Positions 55,963-64,000 of a stretch of DNA of 64,000 nt are shown in pieces. Positions within the stretch are counted from its first letter, which is position 1. The number at the start of each line of letters is the position of its first letter. The DNA is from Engraulis encrasicolus (taxonomy: Eukaryota; Chordata; Actinopteri; Clupeiformes; Engraulidae). The position numbers and the translations under genes are program-made. The notes beneath the pieces were generated by a model. The model was not told the DNA's origin and searched no databases. It saw only the letters and a list, made by a program, of their open reading frames with translations. The DNA is taken from the NCBI RefSeq assembly GCF_034702125.1, contig NC_085857.1:58437567-58501566 (forward strand), given 5' to 3'.

Positions 55963-56481
55963 TAATTACACATGTGTTCATGCACAGTTTTGATGCCCTC
56001 CCGGAAATGTACTATGTTCTTCAAATAGCCACAAAAATAAAGATAATTAACTTAATGAGGTGAGTCCACACGTTTGTCCTCGTTTGGTCAAAATTCCAAA
56101 ATAATTTCATTTGAAAGCCATTTCATTTGATCTAATTCAAAGGGATATCTTGACATTAAGTAACTGATTTGATATGTGCGTTTGGATACATACATTCGCA
56201 AATGAATATTTTATTTTTGTCGTTGTGCCAGTTGACATGATTGGGGGCAATCTGTCTTTACTTTAAAAAACAACAAACATAGAATCAGTATTTGAAATTC
56301 CACAAAAACTAACATGGATACAAAATACAGATTTGTAAAAACCTGGTGGAAGCATTTAATATTCTTTTTGAAGACCTTTTTGAATTCAATTACTCACTGA
56401 CCCATATGTATGTACATGAAGAGCTCTTTTCCAAAACGCTATATCCACCATTTTTTACTTTTTTCATTTTGGAATTGACTG
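55963..56481. other. Unassigned, presumed intron
   Basis: Nothing recognised. Confidence 0.4.
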
Positions 56482-56485
56482 TTAA

Positions 56486-56838
56486 GGTGCCGGTATGCTT
56501 GCTGCAAGATACGCGAGCGCGTGCACGATTCGTTCATGAACGCGTTAACATGCGTATTTAATGTCAATTTCGCGCGCGTTGGACACGGCAGCCAAATGCG
56601 TGCGTCAGGTGCAATAGGCTATCTTCAAACTCGCTGGGGGCGATCGTAAGATAGACTGCGCAGTTCCACGCGTGTGCTTGATATGAAAACGACAATGGCA
56701 GCAACTTTTAAGAGCGTCTCATTGAGTTTGTCCGCCAGTATTTTGCGTCTTGGTCAACTGCTTTTGAAGCAAGCATGTGATGCCGGTTGCTCGCGGTGAC
56801 GCGCGTAATTTACAGCTCGCAGCAAGCATACCGGCACC
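56486..56838. mobile_element. TTAA-flanked GC-rich MITE
   Basis: TTAA occurs at 56,482-56,485 and 56,839-56,842. The ends GGTGCCGGTATGCTTGCTGC and its inverse (GCAGCAAGCATACCGGCACC) are perfect over about 20 bp. The interior is rich in CGCG and ACGCGT, unlike its A/T-rich neighbours. Confidence 0.8.
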
Positions 56839-57013
56839 TTAAAGATGTCCTATCATCTATGTGTGAATTCTTGCCATTCAAATATTTTGAGAACATACTT
56901 TAAAACCTCTATACAAATGCATTTTGCAATGCATTTCAAAGGAATGCCCAATACAAAAACGTCAATTTCCTAACATTCTATAAAATGGATATATCTCATT
57001 TTGGAAAAGAGCT

Positions 57014-57095
57014 CTTCACATGCTCATGGCTGTAGTGTTGTTTCCAGTGTAGTTGAAAGCTATATATAGATATGCTATATGTATGCACCTCAGAT
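57014..57095 (-). pseudogene. Diverged copy of the 60,685-60,839 host exon (3' part)
   Basis: The minus strand reads IAYLYIAFNYTGNNTTAMS, matching GSQHTGHNTTAIN of the 60.7-kb exon at both DNA (ATGGCTGTAGTGTTGT on the plus strand of both) and protein level, and keeping an NTT sequon. A stop follows soon (ATGTGA), unless the GTGAAG at that point is used as donor. It could be a decayed duplicate or an alternative exon. Confidence 0.5.
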
Positions 57096-57107
57096 GTATA
57101 CTGTATA

Positions 57108-57205
57108 CAGTGCACAGCAATAATAAGTATACCCCTGTTGAAAAGTATTTTTTAATTGAATTTATTAAAATATTGTTCAAAATGTTGCTTTTCAACAATG
57201 GTATA
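57108..57205 (+). mobile_element. Tc1-like left-end fragment
   Basis: CAGTGCACAGCAATAATAAG after TA; only about 100 bp of terminal sequence remains. Confidence 0.5.
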
Positions 57206-57249
57206 GCCATGATGGCAAATCTTTCACTCACTGAAACGCACACATGCAC

Positions 57250-57390
57250 ACAGTTCCGCTGACAGGTTTGACCAGGCCCGGGCCAAAATCATCTGAGAGG
57301 GCCCCTCCAGGGCTGGATGGGATCTGAAAAGGGCCCGGGCACTTTTTGACACCTGAGGGCCCAGCACCTAATCCTCTATCGGTGTATATA
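57250..57390 (+). repeat. GGGCCC-rich dispersed repeat, second copy
   Basis: CCGCTGACAGGTTTGACCAGG and AAAATCATCTGAGAGGGCCCC correspond to 36,425-36,590. Confidence 0.5.
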
Positions 57391-57410
57391 AATATATGTG
57401 TGTGTGTGTA

Positions 57411-57454
57411 TAGATAGATAGATAGCTAGATAGCTAGATAGATAGATAGATAGC

Positions 57455-57548
<94 letters not shown>
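57411..57548. repeat. (TAGA)n microsatellite
   Basis: About 34 TAGA units with a few TAGC interruptions. Confidence 0.97.
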
Positions 57549-57549
<1 letters not shown>

Positions 57550-57778
57550 GGTGTTCATGTTATTGTTACACAGAAGATATTCTTGCCCACTGGACCTGGG
57601 CCGAAAGGAGGGGGGAAAGTTGCTGTGAACCCTCATGTTCCCTTCACCCTGCTTCTAAAGTTCTGAGTATGTTTGGGGGTAGGAGATAGAGAGACGAGGA
57701 CAACTAACTTTATTCTTGATTGTGAGCCCTGGCCAGTGAATCTCAAATTCTCAATGCAAAAAAGTATTCATTCCATTT

Positions 57779-57944
<166 letters not shown>

Positions 57945-58004
57945 CCCACACGCACACATTGTGTGTGAGTCTGAGGAGTCTCAGGACGTACGTGTCCAGG
58001 ATGG

Positions 58005-58080
58005 ATCTATTGTTGTTGGTGTTGTTGTTGTCTGAGTTGTCGTTGTTGTTGTTGTTGTTGTTGTCGGTGTTGCTGTTGTT
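58005..58080. repeat. (TTG)n trinucleotide repeat
   Basis: Imperfect TTG units; on the minus strand (AAC)n, which would encode poly-Asn. See rejected items. Confidence 0.9.
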
Positions 58081-58370
58081 AGTGCTCCAGTCCACAGATA
58101 CAGTCAGTGATCCAGCTTGCTAAATGGCATGTTAACACGCCCTCCTTTCCAAACCGTTTCTAGCTGTCTAGGCATAAACTGTAATGCAGTTGAGACTCAT
58201 CAAAATAACCTAGGATTGTCATTATGTCTGACAGAGTGGGGTATTGCTTTTGGACACTCGCCATTTTTTTCACCACAGCAAAACCAAGTGACCGCATCGT
58301 ATTGCTTAGGCTTCCAATGGATGTTTGCCAAACAACAAAGTTACGCTACCGTGTTTCACAGCAGGTATTA

Positions 58371-59257
58371 CAGTTTTTCTCGATTGGTTTGGCTAATTTC
58401 TCAAAACTGAGATGACATTCTCAAAACAACATGGACAAATCTCCAAACCAACTTACAATTTCCCACAACAGAATGGCATTTTTCATTGCTTTCATAAAAT
58501 TTCAAATGCTTTGTACATGTCTCAAATGTTTAGTACATCTTGGCAGATGGCTATATACAAGTACCCTACAGTTGACACATTGAGCATACATTTAGCACAT
58601 TTTCCAAATAAATTGACCTGTCTTATCTAAACGAATTAGTTGCCCTCTCCAAAAAACATGTCAGCATGATTTCATTGTGTGAGTCATCATATGCAAAGTA
58701 GTCTACACAATTGTCAAAACAGTCAAGGACATAATATTTTAAGAATTTCTTTACAGTAAACAGTAAATTCATGACAGTGTTCAACAGGCCAGATGGTATT
58801 GTAACTTTACTAGTTTGTAGAAAATAATTTTACAACCGTGTATACTACAGTTTCCTCTCTTATTTGGCTAATTTCTTGGCATTTTTTCAAAAGGCATTCT
58901 GTGGAAGGAATTTAGTTTCGACACACAGGTAAACTGTTTTTCGAATGATATGAGCAAGTGATGAGGATCCATGGCGTTATGCTGAACCATCCAGTTTATT
59001 TTGACAGAATGACTAAATGAATGCAAATGAGCCAAACCAATTGAGAAGGATATATACCATTTTTATGGTACTGACTCTTTATGTGGGAGAAGGTTTAGTG
59101 TTGATGCAAGAATGAGCTGTTTTGGGAGGTGTATGACATTTTGCTAGTTATCTGAACTGTTGTGCAGAAGTGTAAGAATGTTTAGCCAAATGACCCAAAA
59201 TTTATAGAAATGTCATCTCGGTTTCAAGAAATTAGCCAAACCAATCGAGAAAAACTG
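58371..59257. mobile_element. Mariner/Tc1-type non-autonomous element with TA duplication
   Basis: CAGTTTTTCTCGATTGGTTTG plus GCTAATTTCT at the left and the inverse at the right (AGAAATTAGCCAAACCAATC, GAGAAAAACTG) are flanked by TA (58,369-58,370; 59,258-59,259). Terminal repeats are about 50 bp. Diverged inner copies of TTTGGCTAATTTCT (58,862) and GCCAAACCAATTGAGAAGG (59,031) make a second, inner inverted pair. No coding frame. Confidence 0.8.
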
Positions 59258-59259
59258 TA

Positions 59260-60296
59260 AAGTGAGTGGCCGCATAGCTATCAGCGATTCCCAAACAGTA
59301 GAACGCGGCGGCTAGGCATAAGGGAAAGGGGGGATGCCGTAACTACAATTACATTCCTTGTGAGCTGACCGGCAGCTGACACATCAAGAGAAATGGACGA
59401 TTATATGCAGGCGCAACAATAAAAGAAAAGTTTATGAAAACAACCCAAATGAGTACATATTTGTGACTGATTTGAGCGAGTGGGGAGAGATGACAACAAC
59501 AATAGTGTCAGTCAGGCAATAAATGGGGAAAACGCAGAAAACCTATCTGATAGTCAGCCGGACCGTTCTAGAGGGCACTAGCACAACTTAAAAGGCACCT
59601 GACCTTGTTACAGCTCAAGACAAATGAAAGAGTTATTTATGCTAACGCAGCATTACAAGAGAAGTGCATGGAAATGTATCAACATGGGCACATGTTTGTG
59701 ACTGATTTGATTAAGTCAGGATGACAACTTGGTCTCAATGGGAAATGAACGCCGAGGCAGTGCGTAGCTAACACCGGAGACGGTATGGGTAGGCTAGGGG
59801 AGTAATTTGGCTACAGGTACAATGCACTGGCTACTACCTGGTGTGTTGGGGGTGAAAGCTAACCTCAATTTCTCCCTTGGTCACTTCTTGTATACCGTCT
59901 CCTCTTCCTCCTCCTCTTTTCTTCCCCAGCTTGAACCATCTCCAACACCTTCTCCTCTCCATACTTCACCACCTGTGCGTTCGTGGCCCCACTGTCCCAT
60001 GATTGAGCTGTCTGGCAGTGGTTCCCCATCTCCCACGGGCCGAAACATGAGCGCGAGCTATAGCCTACTTTTAGTTTTAAACATGTCAGTAATTTTAGCA
60101 CATTTGGTGCGTGCTCTTTTTGTTTTTGCTTTCTCTTTTTCTTGCGCTTGTCATAGCAACTCTTTTCTTTCTCTATTTTGCGTCCTCACTGTCGTCCGGT
60201 TTTAACAGCATAGCCAGTCAACTACATTTGAGGTGCTGATGAGTTTTGTCAAAAGAGGGTCTGTACGGAGGGGAGGGCCTTCGATAACCAAAGCAT
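59260..60296. other. Unassigned, presumed intron, with an unsupported open frame
   Basis: Two partly similar blocks share TTTGTGACTGATTTGA (59,459 and 59,694). A plus-strand open frame (59,807-60,205) encodes a Ser/Pro-rich then hydrophobic peptide with no recognisable domain, so I do not call a gene. No splice or promoter evidence. Confidence 0.35.
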
Positions 60297-60475
60297 TTCA
60301 TTGGACCAGCCCAATGTGCATCACGAGAAGCATCCAATGGGCTCCGTCGCAGACAATTACAATATATATATTATTATTATTTCTGGCCCTCGGGGGGCCA
60401 GAGACGCACGAGGACCCACCGGGATTTGCCCGGTACGCCAGATAGTCAGTCCAGCCCTGGGCCCCTCTCTCATTA
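60297..60475. repeat. GGCCC-rich dispersed repeat
   Basis: CTGGCCCTCGGGGGGCCAGAG near 60,383 and CCAGCCCTGGGCCCCTC near 60,452 resemble fish repeats that end in CCGGCCCTG. Family not identified. Confidence 0.4.
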
Positions 60476-60569
60476 CATAAAATGCAATGTGGTCCCAATT
60501 CTGGGCCCCCTCTTACCCTGGTCCCGGCACAACTGCTCACCCCCCCCCTCCCGTCGGCTTCCCTGCATG

Positions 60570-60595
60570 CACACACACACACGCACACGCACACG

Positions 60596-60684
<89 letters not shown>
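60570..60684. repeat. (CA)n microsatellite at a donor
   Basis: CACGCA-interrupted then clean CA units; in the transcript the donor GTGTGTG of the 60,685 exon is itself the first part of this (UG)n. Confidence 0.95.
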
Positions 60685-60686
<2 letters not shown>

Positions 60687-60839
60687 CGTTGATGGCTGTA
60701 GTGTTGTGTCCGGTGTGTTGAGAGCCATAGATATGCTGTATATATGTGTGTACCTTATCTGTGGGTATCGAGATTCCGGTGATGTTGAAAGCCATAGCAG
60801 CAACAATCACAACCTGCAACGGTCTATCTCTGCAACGTG
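60685..60839 (-). CDS. Exon: start of the upstream SEA-like domain
   Basis: With acceptor CACCTTGCAG and donor GTGTGT this is a 155-nt exon with one open frame: two bases, then RCRDRPLQVVIVAAMAFNIT, GISIPTDK, VHTYIQHIYGSQHTG and HNTTAINE. A hydrophobic strand, FNIT and HNTT sequons, and a following helix (next exon IAEAMEKAF) fit an SEA-like module. It ends at a codon boundary, as the 49,932 exon needs. An alternative donor AAGGTACAC at 60,753 would end it after IPTDK, also in phase 0. An alternative acceptor lies 10 bases downstream. The exon is squeezed between two (UG)n tracts. Upstream exons are not found because the LINE at 61.1 kb follows. Confidence 0.45.
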
Positions 60840-60850
60840 CTGCAAGGTGG

Positions 60851-60978
<128 letters not shown>

Positions 60979-61080
60979 ACACACAGACACACACACGTTG
61001 TAACTACTTTATTTATGTCCACAATTCCCAATATGCACAATTGCACATATGGACATAAATGTTACAGATAAAACAATGCA

Positions 61081-61112
<32 letters not shown>
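61081..61112. repeat. (CA)n microsatellite at the LINE 3' end
   Basis: CACGCG then CA units, directly adjoining the LINE tail. Confidence 0.9.
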
Positions 61113-61115
<3 letters not shown>

Positions 61116-61444
61116 TACGTTACTTTACTTTACTTTATTTGTTCAGGACATTGCACATTAATGAACATATACATACATGTACATATATGTAAACATGCCA
61201 GATTGTAGCCCAAGGGCTAATTTCCATCTGGTGTCCAATAGGCAGGCTAGATGTTTACAAGCAATAGACTTTAAGATAAAACAGACTGTTAGTAACAAAA
61301 GAAATAAAACCCACTACAGAAGCAAAAGGCATGCATGTAAATAAAAGGAAAAGAGAAAAGAAAAAGGTCCCAAAAAATAGGGCCATGTGTTATGTGAGTG
61401 TGTGTGTGCGTGTGTGCGTGTACGCTGTGTAGAGGCTCAGACCA

Positions 61445-61983
61445 TCAGTGTGAACATGTTTGTTGGGCTCGAAGCCACTTTTTATACTCCATCTTAAAGG
61501 TGGCTAAAGAGGGACATTCCCTTATATGCAGAGGAATAGAGTTCCATAATATGCCGCCTTTAGTAGATAATGCATTTTGACTGAAAGAGGTTTTCCTGAA
61601 AGGAATCTCTACATCTTTATTGACCACTGCTCGAGTTACTCGTGTTTGATGATATTTTATAAAATCCTGTAAACAAGGTGGCGCCAGGCCATGCAAAGTC
61701 TTATAAAGAAGACAGCTATAGGAGAATTTACAGAAATTGTCAAAACTCAATAGGTTGTACTTATCTAAAATGTTACAATGATGGTATGAAAGAGGTTTTT
61801 TATCTAAAATTTTAAGTGCTTTTTTAAATAAACTCTCCACTGGTTTGAGAGTAGTGGATCCCACCATGGTCCAGCTAGTAATGCAATAGCTTAGGTGAGA
61901 AAATATCATTGCATGCAAGTATGTCAGAGCAGCACTATTTGACATAGCACCTCTTATGTGCCTGAAGTTGTAGAGATTAAATT
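61445..61983 (-). CDS. C-terminal extension of LINE ORF2, one base out of frame
   Basis: The frame opens right after the upstream stop and reads FNLYNFRHIRGAMSNSAALT, then MIFSHLSYCITSW, KILDKKPLSYHHCNIL and finally WLRAQQTCSH. This is the region that follows the reverse transcriptase in L2-like fish LINEs, where it is normally continuous with it. It is separated here from the main frame by a run of A at 61,984-61,994. One extra A would join the two. The function of this C-terminal region (sometimes nucleic-acid binding) is not clear from sequence. Confidence 0.75.
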
Positions 61984-63999
61984 TTATTTTTTTGTTATCA
62001 TTTTTATATGTTTTTTAAAAGAAAGATTGGAGTCTAGAATGACTCCTAGATATTTAAAATCTGTGACTACTTCTAGCTGTTCACTACCAAGAGTAACCCC
62101 AGGCTGACACAGTCCAGGGGAAGGTTGCTTAGAAAAATACAAACAAACCGTTTTCTTTGCATTCAGAATAAGGCATGATTTCTCTAGCCATGTTCGTATG
62201 TGTGTAAGAGCTGTAGAGAGTACACTTGCTGCTTCAACAGGGGTTTTAGCTTGGGTGAAGATGACTGTGTCATCAGCATAGAGCTGAATATTAACATGTG
62301 GACAATGTTCAGGTAAGTCATTAATATAGAGAGAAAATAAAAGAGGCCCCAAAATGGACCCTTGGGGGACCCCTACTGGGCAGTTGATGAAGGTGGACCT
62401 TGAACCTTCGACCATGGTACATTGTTCTCTATTTGCTAAGTATGAATGGAACCATGATCTAGCTTTAGCAGAGAAATTAAAATGAATTAATTTTGATAAT
62501 AAAACATTGTGATTGACCGTATCAAATGCTCGTTTTAAGTCCAAGAACACGGCACCTACACACCCATTTTTATCTAGATGGCATTTGTTCATTTCCATAA
62601 ACATGGCCAGTGCAGTGTCAGTAGAATGGTTAGGGCGAAACCCAAACTGCATTGGATGCAGGGGTGTTTGACTATTACTGAGAAAAGCAATGATTTGTTT
62701 AGAGACCCATTTTTCAATGATTTTTGAAATGACAGGTAATATGCTGATTGGTCTATAGTTGTTCATGTCAGTTTTGTCGCCTGCTTTAAATACAGGGGTG
62801 ACAGTAGCCAGTTTCCATGCCTTAGGGACAGTGGAGGTTTCTATAGATAAGTTAATAATGTGTGTGAGTGGGGGTGCAAGTGCCTCTTTGTGAAGTTTCA
62901 GAAAGTTAGTATCAAGACCATGAACATCCCTGGCTTTAGAATTGTTCAAGGCTGCTATGATCTTGATGGTATCCTGTTCTGTGATTTTCTGGATGTTAAA
63001 ATGATTGTCATTGTCAATGTGATCACCCAACAAATCAGAGCCCTCAGTGATTGTGAACTGCTTGACCAAATCATGTATAGATTCAATAAAAAAAGAGTTA
63101 AGCTCTTGACACAGGACAGCAGGATCACTTTCTAGTTGATTATTAATTTTTAATTGTGTTCCTTTTATTTCCTGTTTAGGACATTTCCCTGTCAATTTGT
63201 TAATGTTTTGCCATATTTTCTTCCCATCTCCTTTGGCATTGTCTATTATTTGAATAAAAAAATTTGCCTTGGCTTTTCGTAACTCTAATGTTACTTTATC
63301 TCTGGCCCTAGTGAAATTCATCCTATCTGTGTTAAGCCCAGATTTAATTGACCTTTTAAGGAGAAGGTCCCTTTGTCTTATTAACTGTGAACATTCAGAA
63401 TTAAACCAGGGCACAGAGTTGGGATTCCTCTTTGCATTGCGCCCCCTCCTGGAAAAAGAGAGCACTACTTCTTTTATCTTTGAGAGGAATAAATCACCGC
63501 CAGTGTTCGCGTCTTTACAGGCCAGGAGAACATTCCAATCCACATTTTGCAACACATTGTCCACATTTTCATTTTGATTAGTGGGAATGAACATATTTGC
63601 AGGCCTTTTTTTTTTCTGAGACTGAAGTTTTTCTGCTCGTTTAAGCTTCCTGGTAAAAAATATGGAGTTGTGGTCAGAGAGACCTGTTAATAGATTATGG
63701 GTATTGGAGATTCTCTCCGGTTTATTGGTAAACAGAAGATCAATTGTAGACTGTGTGTTGCATGTAATCCTAGTGGAGTTTTTTATCAGCTGCGTGAGAT
63801 TAAAATAATCAGTTACATCTTTAAGTTTTTTCCTGCCGTGTTTGTTTTCCCAGTTGACATTAAAATCGCCAAAGAGGAGAAGCTCCCGTTTATGATTACA
63901 TGACGCAAGGACTGTTTTCAGTTGATCATAAAATTCAGGACCAGCTGTGGGTTTGCGATAGACGCAGATTACAGTTAATGACATCTCCCGAGAGAGGTG
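61984..63999 (-). CDS. LINE ORF2: endonuclease (partial) and reverse transcriptase
   Basis: At least 666 codons are open, and five more in-frame codons precede the first Met visible, so the true N terminus lies outside the window. Residues are counted from that Met. The C-terminal part of an APE-type endonuclease is present with GDFNVNW (39-45), STIDLLF (79-85) and SDHN (103-106). The reverse transcriptase follows with NNYRPISIL, FGFRPNHSTDTAL, FLDLKRAFDTVNH, GVPQGSILGPLLFSLYINDL, the catalytic YADD at 569-572 and KYLGVILD near 645. All key residues are present. The element would nick DNA and copy its RNA at the target (target-primed reverse transcription). The frame stops in an A-run at 61,984, before the usual C-terminal region. 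Confidence 0.9.
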   Translation of the reverse strand, partial: HLSREMSLTVICVYRKPTAGPEFYDQLKTVLASCNHKRELLLFGDFNVNWENKHGRKKLKDVTDYFNLTQLIKNSTRITCNTQSTIDLLFTNKPERISNTHNLLTGLSDHNSIFFTRKLKRAEKLQSQKKKRPANMFIPTNQNENVDNVLQNVDWNVLLACKDANTGGDLFLSKIKEVVLSFSRRGRNAKRNPNSVPWFNSECSQLIRQRDLLLKRSIKSGLNTDRMNFTRARDKVTLELRKAKANFFIQIIDNAKGDGKKIWQNINKLTGKCPKQEIKGTQLKINNQLESDPAVLCQELNSFFIESIHDLVKQFTITEGSDLLGDHIDNDNHFNIQKITEQDTIKIIAALNNSKARDVHGLDTNFLKLHKEALAPPLTHIINLSIETSTVPKAWKLATVTPVFKAGDKTDMNNYRPISILPVISKIIEKWVSKQIIAFLSNSQTPLHPMQFGFRPNHSTDTALAMFMEMNKCHLDKNGCVGAVFLDLKRAFDTVNHNVLLSKLIHFNFSAKARSWFHSYLANREQCTMVEGSRSTFINCPVGVPQGSILGPLLFSLYINDLPEHCPHVNIQLYADDTVIFTQAKTPVEAASVLSTALTHIRTWLEKSCLILNAKKTVCLYFSKQPSPGLCQPGVTLGSEQLEVVTDFKYLGVILDSNLSFKKHIKMITKK

Positions 64000-64000
64000 T

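Larger units (their letters stand above)
61113..64000 (-). mobile_element. L2/CR1-like non-LTR retrotransposon, 3' 2.9 kb, runs off the window
   Basis: It ends in a (TAAAG)n tail (minus strand AATAAAGTAAAGTAAAGTAA at 61,117-61,136). The 3' UTR carries TTAGCCCTTGGGCTACAATC and TTCATTAATGTGCAATGTCC. ORF2 is nearly intact and continues upstream of the window's end. The host gene's most upstream visible exon lies just downstream of it, so this insertion is intronic or 5' to the gene. Confidence 0.9.

Noticed and set aside
57985..58100. Asn-rich minus-strand exon (STNNSNTDNNN) with donor GTACGT
   Set aside because: It is an imperfect (AAC)n repeat, has no convincing acceptor, and its exit phase does not fit the phase-0 start of the 49,932 exon.
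59807..60205. 132-codon plus-strand open frame, Ser/Pro-rich then hydrophobic
   Set aside because: No domain, no splice or promoter evidence, and antisense to the host gene's intron; likely chance.
60736..60753. An intron between donor GTACAC and acceptor ATACAG within the 60.7-kb exon
   Set aside because: It would be only 18 nt, too short for vertebrate splicing; I treat the segment as continuous coding or as alternative 3' ends of the exon.

Overview
The window looks like intergenic and intronic DNA of a teleost fish. Reasons: very dense and very long (CA)n/(TG)n microsatellites, the recurring TAGGCCTA word, many Tc1-like, hAT-like, Harbinger-like and TTAA-flanked non-autonomous DNA transposons, tRNA-derived SINEs with an intact B box, an L1 ORF1 fragment, and non-LTR retrotransposons of L2/CR1-like, Rex1-like and RTE-like type. 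There is no bacterial gene organisation: most long open frames are microsatellite translations (VCVC, HTHT, MYVC).

The one host gene I can support lies on the minus strand, roughly 60.84 kb down to 21.4 kb. It appears as short exons separated by kilobases of repeats: 60,685-60,839; 49,932-50,008; 47,120-47,197; 38,534-38,586; 36,757-36,881; 27,811-27,878; 26,482-26,699; 21,944-22,075; and perhaps a last one at 21,401-21,459. The internal exons from 49.9 kb to 26.5 kb each have one open frame, and the frames join with compatible phases at every junction. The product would be the C-terminal part of a single-pass membrane glycoprotein: one or two SEA-like extracellular domains, N-glycosylation sequons, a penta-arginine stretch, a Gly/Val-rich transmembrane helix and a short tail. 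I cannot name the gene. Its 5' end lies beyond the window or was not found.

Many of these exons abut dinucleotide repeats. Two exon ends, together with their splice donors and the adjoining microsatellite, have been amplified in tandem: about ten copies at 25.1-26.5 kb and three copies at 21.65-21.96 kb. The transmembrane exon lies between a (UG)n and a (CA)n tract that are complementary in the RNA, and it is 132 nt long, so skipping it would keep the frame.

Layout. 1-5 kb: palindromic and hAT-like remnants. 5.8-11.8 kb: an inverted array of one repeat family with a nested 1.8 kb element, a Rex1-like fragment and a SINE. 11.8-20.3 kb: Harbinger-like, hAT-like and Tc1-like elements and a 1.1 kb fold-back. 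21.4-27.9 kb: 3' part of the host gene. 28.2-36.1 kb: nested transposons, two of which carry telomere-like CCCTAA arrays, and a 1.7 kb hAT-like element. 36.7-38.6 kb: host exons. 38.8-46.5 kb: a nested Tc1 complex, a 1.3 kb fold-back and an L1 ORF1 fragment. 47-50 kb: host exons. 50.2-59.3 kb: Tc1 copy, RTE-like tail and MITEs. 60.7 kb: most upstream host exon seen. 61.1-64 kb: a nearly intact L2/CR1-like LINE running off the window edge.
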